From: Kouleothrix aurantiaca
Lineage (GTDB): Bacteria > Chloroflexota > Chloroflexia > Chloroflexales > Roseiflexaceae
DNA length: 7,232 nt
Direction of reading: 5' to 3'
NCBI GenBank assembly: GCA_001399705.1
Contig: LJCR01000103.1
Location: 1 to 7,232 of the forward strand
The position numbers and the translations under genes were made by a program. How positions within the stretch are numbered: the stretch's first letter is position 1; the number at the start of each line of letters is the position of its first letter. Shown piece by piece: positions 4,841 through 7,232 of the stretch. The notes under the pieces are model-generated. The model did not search any database, was not told where the DNA came from, and saw nothing but the letters and a program-made list of their open reading frames with translations.

Positions 4841-4974
4841 CCCTTTCCGTCAGTACCCGCATGGGCCAAGGCCCGGCGGTTTGATGTTCGGATGCAGCCA
4901 GCGTGATCGAGGCTCATTTTCTCGCGAAAGGCGATGATTCTTGATGGCGGCTTGCGCCGCCGCCGCCGCTCGTA

Positions 4975-4983
4975 TGGTACACT
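4975..4983 (+). promoter_or_regulatory. possible extended -10 promoter of the recombinase gene
   Basis: TGGTACACT is an extended -10 (TGn plus TACACT, four of six consensus bases), 59 bases before the ATG at 5043. No good -35 is at the right distance; TTGCGC at 4952 is 20 bases away. A GGCGGC/GCCGCC hairpin (4946-4961) lies just upstream. Confidence 0.35.
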
Positions 4984-5042
4984 GGCGCCGACATCGCGCC
5001 GATCGATGCGCCTAGAGCGATTGATCAAGGTAAAGGACCCGT

Positions 5043-5903
5043 ATGCAACAGCACATTGACACATTCTTCCAGCACCTGCAACAGGGCGGTGGTACGGCTG
5101 AGAACACACTCAGCGCCTACCAGACCGACCTGGGACAGCTTGTTGCGTTCATGCGCGAGCGCGGCCGGCAATCCTGGCCGGCGGTGACCTACGACGACCT
5201 GCTCGCGTTCCAGCTCCACCTTCGGGAGCGCGGCTACGCCGACTCGACGATCGCGCGGCGGACCGCCGCGGCCCGGTCTTTTTTCACCTTTCTTCACGAG
5301 CAGGGCATTATCCCGGCCAACCCCACCGAGCAGATCGATACACCCAAGGTGACATACGCGCCCCCGCAGGCGCTGACGCCCGTGCAGGTCGACGCGCTCC
5401 TGGAGCTGCCGCTGCGCAACCCGACGCCGGAACGGATGCGCGACGAGGCGATGCTCGAACTCCTCTATGCCACTGGCATGCAGGTAAGCGAGCTGATCGA
5501 CCTCAATCGCGCCGACGTTGACCTGGAGGACGGCACGGTGACTTGCCGCGGGCGCGGCGGCCGCGTCCGAACGCTCCCGCTCGGCCATGCGGCCAGTACC
5601 GCGATCGAGGAGTATCTCGACAATGCCCGGTCGCAGCTCGCGCGCAATGCGCCCACCAGCCCGGCGCTGTTTCTCAACCATCGCGGCAAGCGGCTGTCCC
5701 GGCAGGGGATCTGGCTGATACTGCAAGGCTACGCGCAGGAGCTGGGCCTCGCCGAGCTGACGCCGCGCATGCTGCGGACCACCTTCGCCGCGCACTTGCT
5801 GCGCGACGGCGCGAGGGTGGACGATGTCCAGAAACTGCTCGGCCATGCCGCCCGCACGACCACGCAGCTCTATACCCAGGCGCTGGTCGAGGATGTAGGA
5901 TAG
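5043..5903 (+). CDS. tyrosine recombinase of XerC/XerD type with altered catalytic residues
   Basis: The 286-residue product has the full two-domain plan: an N-terminal SAM-like core-binding domain (about 1-90) and a catalytic domain (about 108-286). The usual role of the family is strand exchange at dif-like sites or element integration. The nucleophile Tyr277 (QLYTQ), His268 (LLGH) and the second Arg, Arg245 (MLRTTFAAHLL), are present. The first catalytic Arg, normally in GLRVSE, is Gln147 (YATGMQVSE). The beta-hairpin Lys region reads RGRGGRVR with no Lys, and the His of HxxR is Arg242. Activity may be lost or need a partner subunit. AAAGGA lies seven bases before the ATG at 5043. A hairpin directly follows the stop. 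There is no excisionase or mobile-element cargo beside it, so it may be a chromosomal Xer paralogue. Confidence 0.88.
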   Translation: MQQHIDTFFQHLQQGGGTAENTLSAYQTDLGQLVAFMRERGRQSWPAVTYDDLLAFQLHLRERGYADSTIARRTAAARSFFTFLHEQGIIPANPTEQIDTPKVTYAPPQALTPVQVDALLELPLRNPTPERMRDEAMLELLYATGMQVSELIDLNRADVDLEDGTVTCRGRGGRVRTLPLGHAASTAIEEYLDNARSQLARNAPTSPALFLNHRGKRLSRQGIWLILQGYAQELGLAELTPRMLRTTFAAHLLRDGARVDDVQKLLGHAARTTTQLYTQALVEDVG

Positions 5904-5904
5904 T

Positions 5905-5934
5905 CCGGCAGGCGCGTCAACTCCTGCCTGCCGG
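5905..5934 (+). terminator. hairpin directly after the recombinase stop
   Basis: CCGGCAGG (5905-5912) pairs perfectly with CCTGCCGG (5927-5934) around a 14-base loop, starting two bases after the stop codon. There is no T-run, so it may terminate inefficiently or protect the mRNA 3' end. Confidence 0.4.
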
Positions 5935-5957
5935 GCTCCTCAGCACCAGGCCATGCT

Positions 5958-5985
5958 CGATCACAATTTGACATAAGTGTGATCG
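5958..5985. promoter_or_regulatory. inverted-repeat operator overlapping the SWIM-gene -35
   Basis: CGATCACA (5958-5965) and TGTGATCG (5978-5985) form a perfect 8-bp inverted repeat with a 12-base centre that contains the TTGACA -35. A further direct copy, TGTGAT, follows at 5986-5991. The placement suits a repressor dimer that would block polymerase. The half-sites face opposite to those of CRP (TGTGA-N6-TCACA), so CRP is unlikely. Confidence 0.5.
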
Positions 5986-5996
5986 TGTGATGTAGT
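5968..5996 (+). promoter_or_regulatory. sigma-70-type promoter of the SWIM-mutL unit
   Basis: TTGACA (5968-5973), 17 bases, then TGTAGT (5991-5996) preceded by TGA, making an extended -10. The start would be near 6003, leaving a leader of about 59 bases before ATG 6062. The surrounding sequence is AT-rich against a GC-rich background. Confidence 0.65.
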
Positions 5997-6061
5997 TAGT
6001 TCTAGATTTACCGCATTCCAACGGCATAAACAACGTTTTGTGTTCGGGACGGAGTTCCATC

Positions 6062-6748
6062 ATGACTACCGACTCAGCCCTCCCACGGTCCCGACCGGCG
6101 CCCCGCCGCCGGGCGCTACGCCCGCACCCTTTGCCACCCCCGGATCGCCCTTGGGGGCACCTGACCGCCCAGCAGCGCCTCGCTCGCCTGCTGGCGGCAA
6201 ACGCGCCGCTCGGGCACGACCTGTCGTCGCTGAGCATCGCCGAGACGCTGCATACGCTGAACGTCCGGTTTGGCGTCATTCCGGCGCCAAATCCCAACGA
6301 TCCGCCGGCCAGCTACATGCAGGAAGTGGCCCGCGCGCTGCGGGCCGCGGCACGCGAGCACGGCGACATGCGCGGCGCCAGGGCGATCGAGAACGCGCTG
6401 GCCGACTTTAACCTCGGGATGCGGCCGATGGACCGGGTGCCGCAGGGATGGGAGCTTGTGCTCCCGAAAAGCATGCGGCGGCCACCGCTGGAGCTGCCGC
6501 ATGGCGCCTGGTATGTAGCGTCGTCGTCGACCGCGCGGCGCTGTTACCTGGTTCACCCCGGCCTTGGCTGCGGCTGCACCGCGGCGCGGTGCGGCAACGA
6601 GTGCCGACACGAGCAATTGATCCAGATGATCAGCACCGCGCGCGAGCGCTGGGAGATCGTGCTGGAGACGCTCGGCCTGGCGGTAACGCTGGAGCCGCGC
6701 GCGCTCGAATCGGCCGAGCCGCTTGCCCAGCTTCACGTCACATGCTAA
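6062..6748 (+). CDS. SWIM zinc-finger domain protein
   Basis: The 228-residue product ends in a SWIM module: a strand WYVASSS (150-156), RRCYLVHP (159-166), then Cys170-x-Cys172 and Cys181-x-His183, the CxCxnCxH zinc ligands of the family. SWIM domains bind DNA or protein partners in varied settings, so the role here is open. The N-terminus (1-33) is Arg- and Pro-rich and probably disordered. Residues 35-115 look helical, with no enzyme motif that I recognise. ATG 6062 is chosen because GGGACGGAG lies just upstream; an in-frame TTG at 6038 is worse. The stop overlaps the mutL ATG at 6742, so the two genes are probably co-transcribed and translationally coupled. A DNA-repair link is suggested only by that position. 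Confidence 0.8.
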   Translation: MTTDSALPRSRPAPRRRALRPHPLPPPDRPWGHLTAQQRLARLLAANAPLGHDLSSLSIAETLHTLNVRFGVIPAPNPNDPPASYMQEVARALRAAAREHGDMRGARAIENALADFNLGMRPMDRVPQGWELVLPKSMRRPPLELPHGAWYVASSSTARRCYLVHPGLGCGCTAARCGNECRHEQLIQMISTARERWEIVLETLGLAVTLEPRALESAEPLAQLHVTC

Positions 6749-7232
6749 GCGCGCGGCAGCGCCTGCCGGAGCAGCCTACGCCGACCATGAAGCGGCTCGA
6801 ACAGCGTGTGGCCGACCAGCTTCGCGCCGGCGAGATCGCCGATCGGCCGGCCAGCGTCGCGCGCGAGCTGCTCGACAATGCGCTCGATGCCGGAGCGACG
6901 CGGATCGCCGTGAGCATCACGGGCGGCGGCCTGCGAGAGGTGACGGTCGCGGATAATGGCTGCGGGATCGCAGCCGGCGACGTGGCCATGGCCTTCGAGC
7001 GCTACACGACGAGCAAAGCTGGCGGCGCGGCGTACCCGGGATCGGGCACACTGGGCTTCCGCGGTGAGGCGCTGGCGGCGATCGCCGCCGTCGCGCAGGT
7101 GATCTGTGTCACGCGCGCTACAGGCGCTGATGAGGCGGTGGAGCTGCGCGTCGCCGGCGGCGAAGTCCAATCGACAGCCATCGCCGCGCGCGAGTATGGC
7201 ACGACGGTCTCCGTCCGCAACCTGTTCTATAA
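6742..7232 (+). CDS. mutL: DNA mismatch repair protein MutL, N-terminal part
   Basis: This is the N-terminal GHKL ATPase region of MutL, which couples MutS mismatch recognition to downstream repair. From ATG 6742, the motifs are RELLDNALDAGA (41-52) with the general-base Glu42 and Mg-binding Asn46, VADNGCGI (69-76) with Asp71, TTSK (89-92), and TLGFRGEAL (103-111). Only 163 residues are inside the window; the gene runs off the right edge. The start is uncertain: ATG 6742 overlaps the previous stop (ATGCTAA), while ATG 6787 in the same frame gives the N-terminal length usual for the family. The Glu of the usual LVEN is Asp45 here, a mild change; the catalytic residues are kept. Confidence 0.93.
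   Translation, partial: MLSARQRLPEQPTPTMKRLEQRVADQLRAGEIADRPASVARELLDNALDAGATRIAVSITGGGLREVTVADNGCGIAAGDVAMAFERYTTSKAGGAAYPGSGTLGFRGEALAAIAAVAQVICVTRATGADEAVELRVAGGEVQSTAIAAREYGTTVSVRNLFY

Noticed and set aside
5025..5846. 273-residue minus-strand frame
   Set aside because: This is the antisense shadow of the recombinase gene, whose plus-strand frame has clear family motifs.
5958..5985. CRP-type binding site
   Set aside because: The half-sites are in the reverse order (TCACA outward-left, TGTGA right) with a 12-base centre, unlike TGTGA-N6-TCACA.

Overview
This GC-rich 7.2 kb window reads as bacterial chromosome. The GC-rich coding style, the XerC/D-type recombinase, the SWIM protein beside mutL and the sigma-70-like promoters suggest a Chloroflexi (Chloroflexales/Roseiflexus-like) genome. 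That assignment is an inference and was not tested by any search. All genes I accept lie on the plus strand.

Layout. (1) 1-1022: a membrane-anchored beta-propeller-like protein whose frame is open to the left edge. (2) 1023-1380: a non-coding gap that ends in a 5'-UTR hairpin. (3) 1381-1800: a single-domain response regulator. (4) 1995-2375: a small multi-pass membrane protein, then a terminator-like hairpin. (5) About 2540-4579: a 2 kb gene-free block. It begins with a near-perfect TTGACA-17-TAAAAT promoter in an AT-rich patch. It contains one clear initiator tRNA, several tRNA-like pieces that do not make a standard cloverleaf, and many stable nested hairpins, including an 11-bp helix closing over 143 nt and a 20-bp helix. 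(6) 4580-4840: an 86-residue unknown protein. (7) 5043-5903: a tyrosine recombinase of XerC/D shape whose catalytic set is only partly kept. (8) 6062-6748: a SWIM zinc-finger protein behind a promoter overlapped by an 8-bp inverted repeat. (9) 6742 to the right edge: the start of mutL, overlapping the SWIM gene.

The 2 kb block is the most unusual part. One or more large structured RNAs around a tRNA recalls the large ornate RNAs (GOLLD, ROOL) reported beside tRNAs, but I see no family-specific motif and make no assignment. The SWIM-mutL pair is probably co-transcribed. The recombinase is a stand-alone gene with its own likely promoter and a hairpin directly after its stop. I see no insertion sequence, CRISPR array or transposase.
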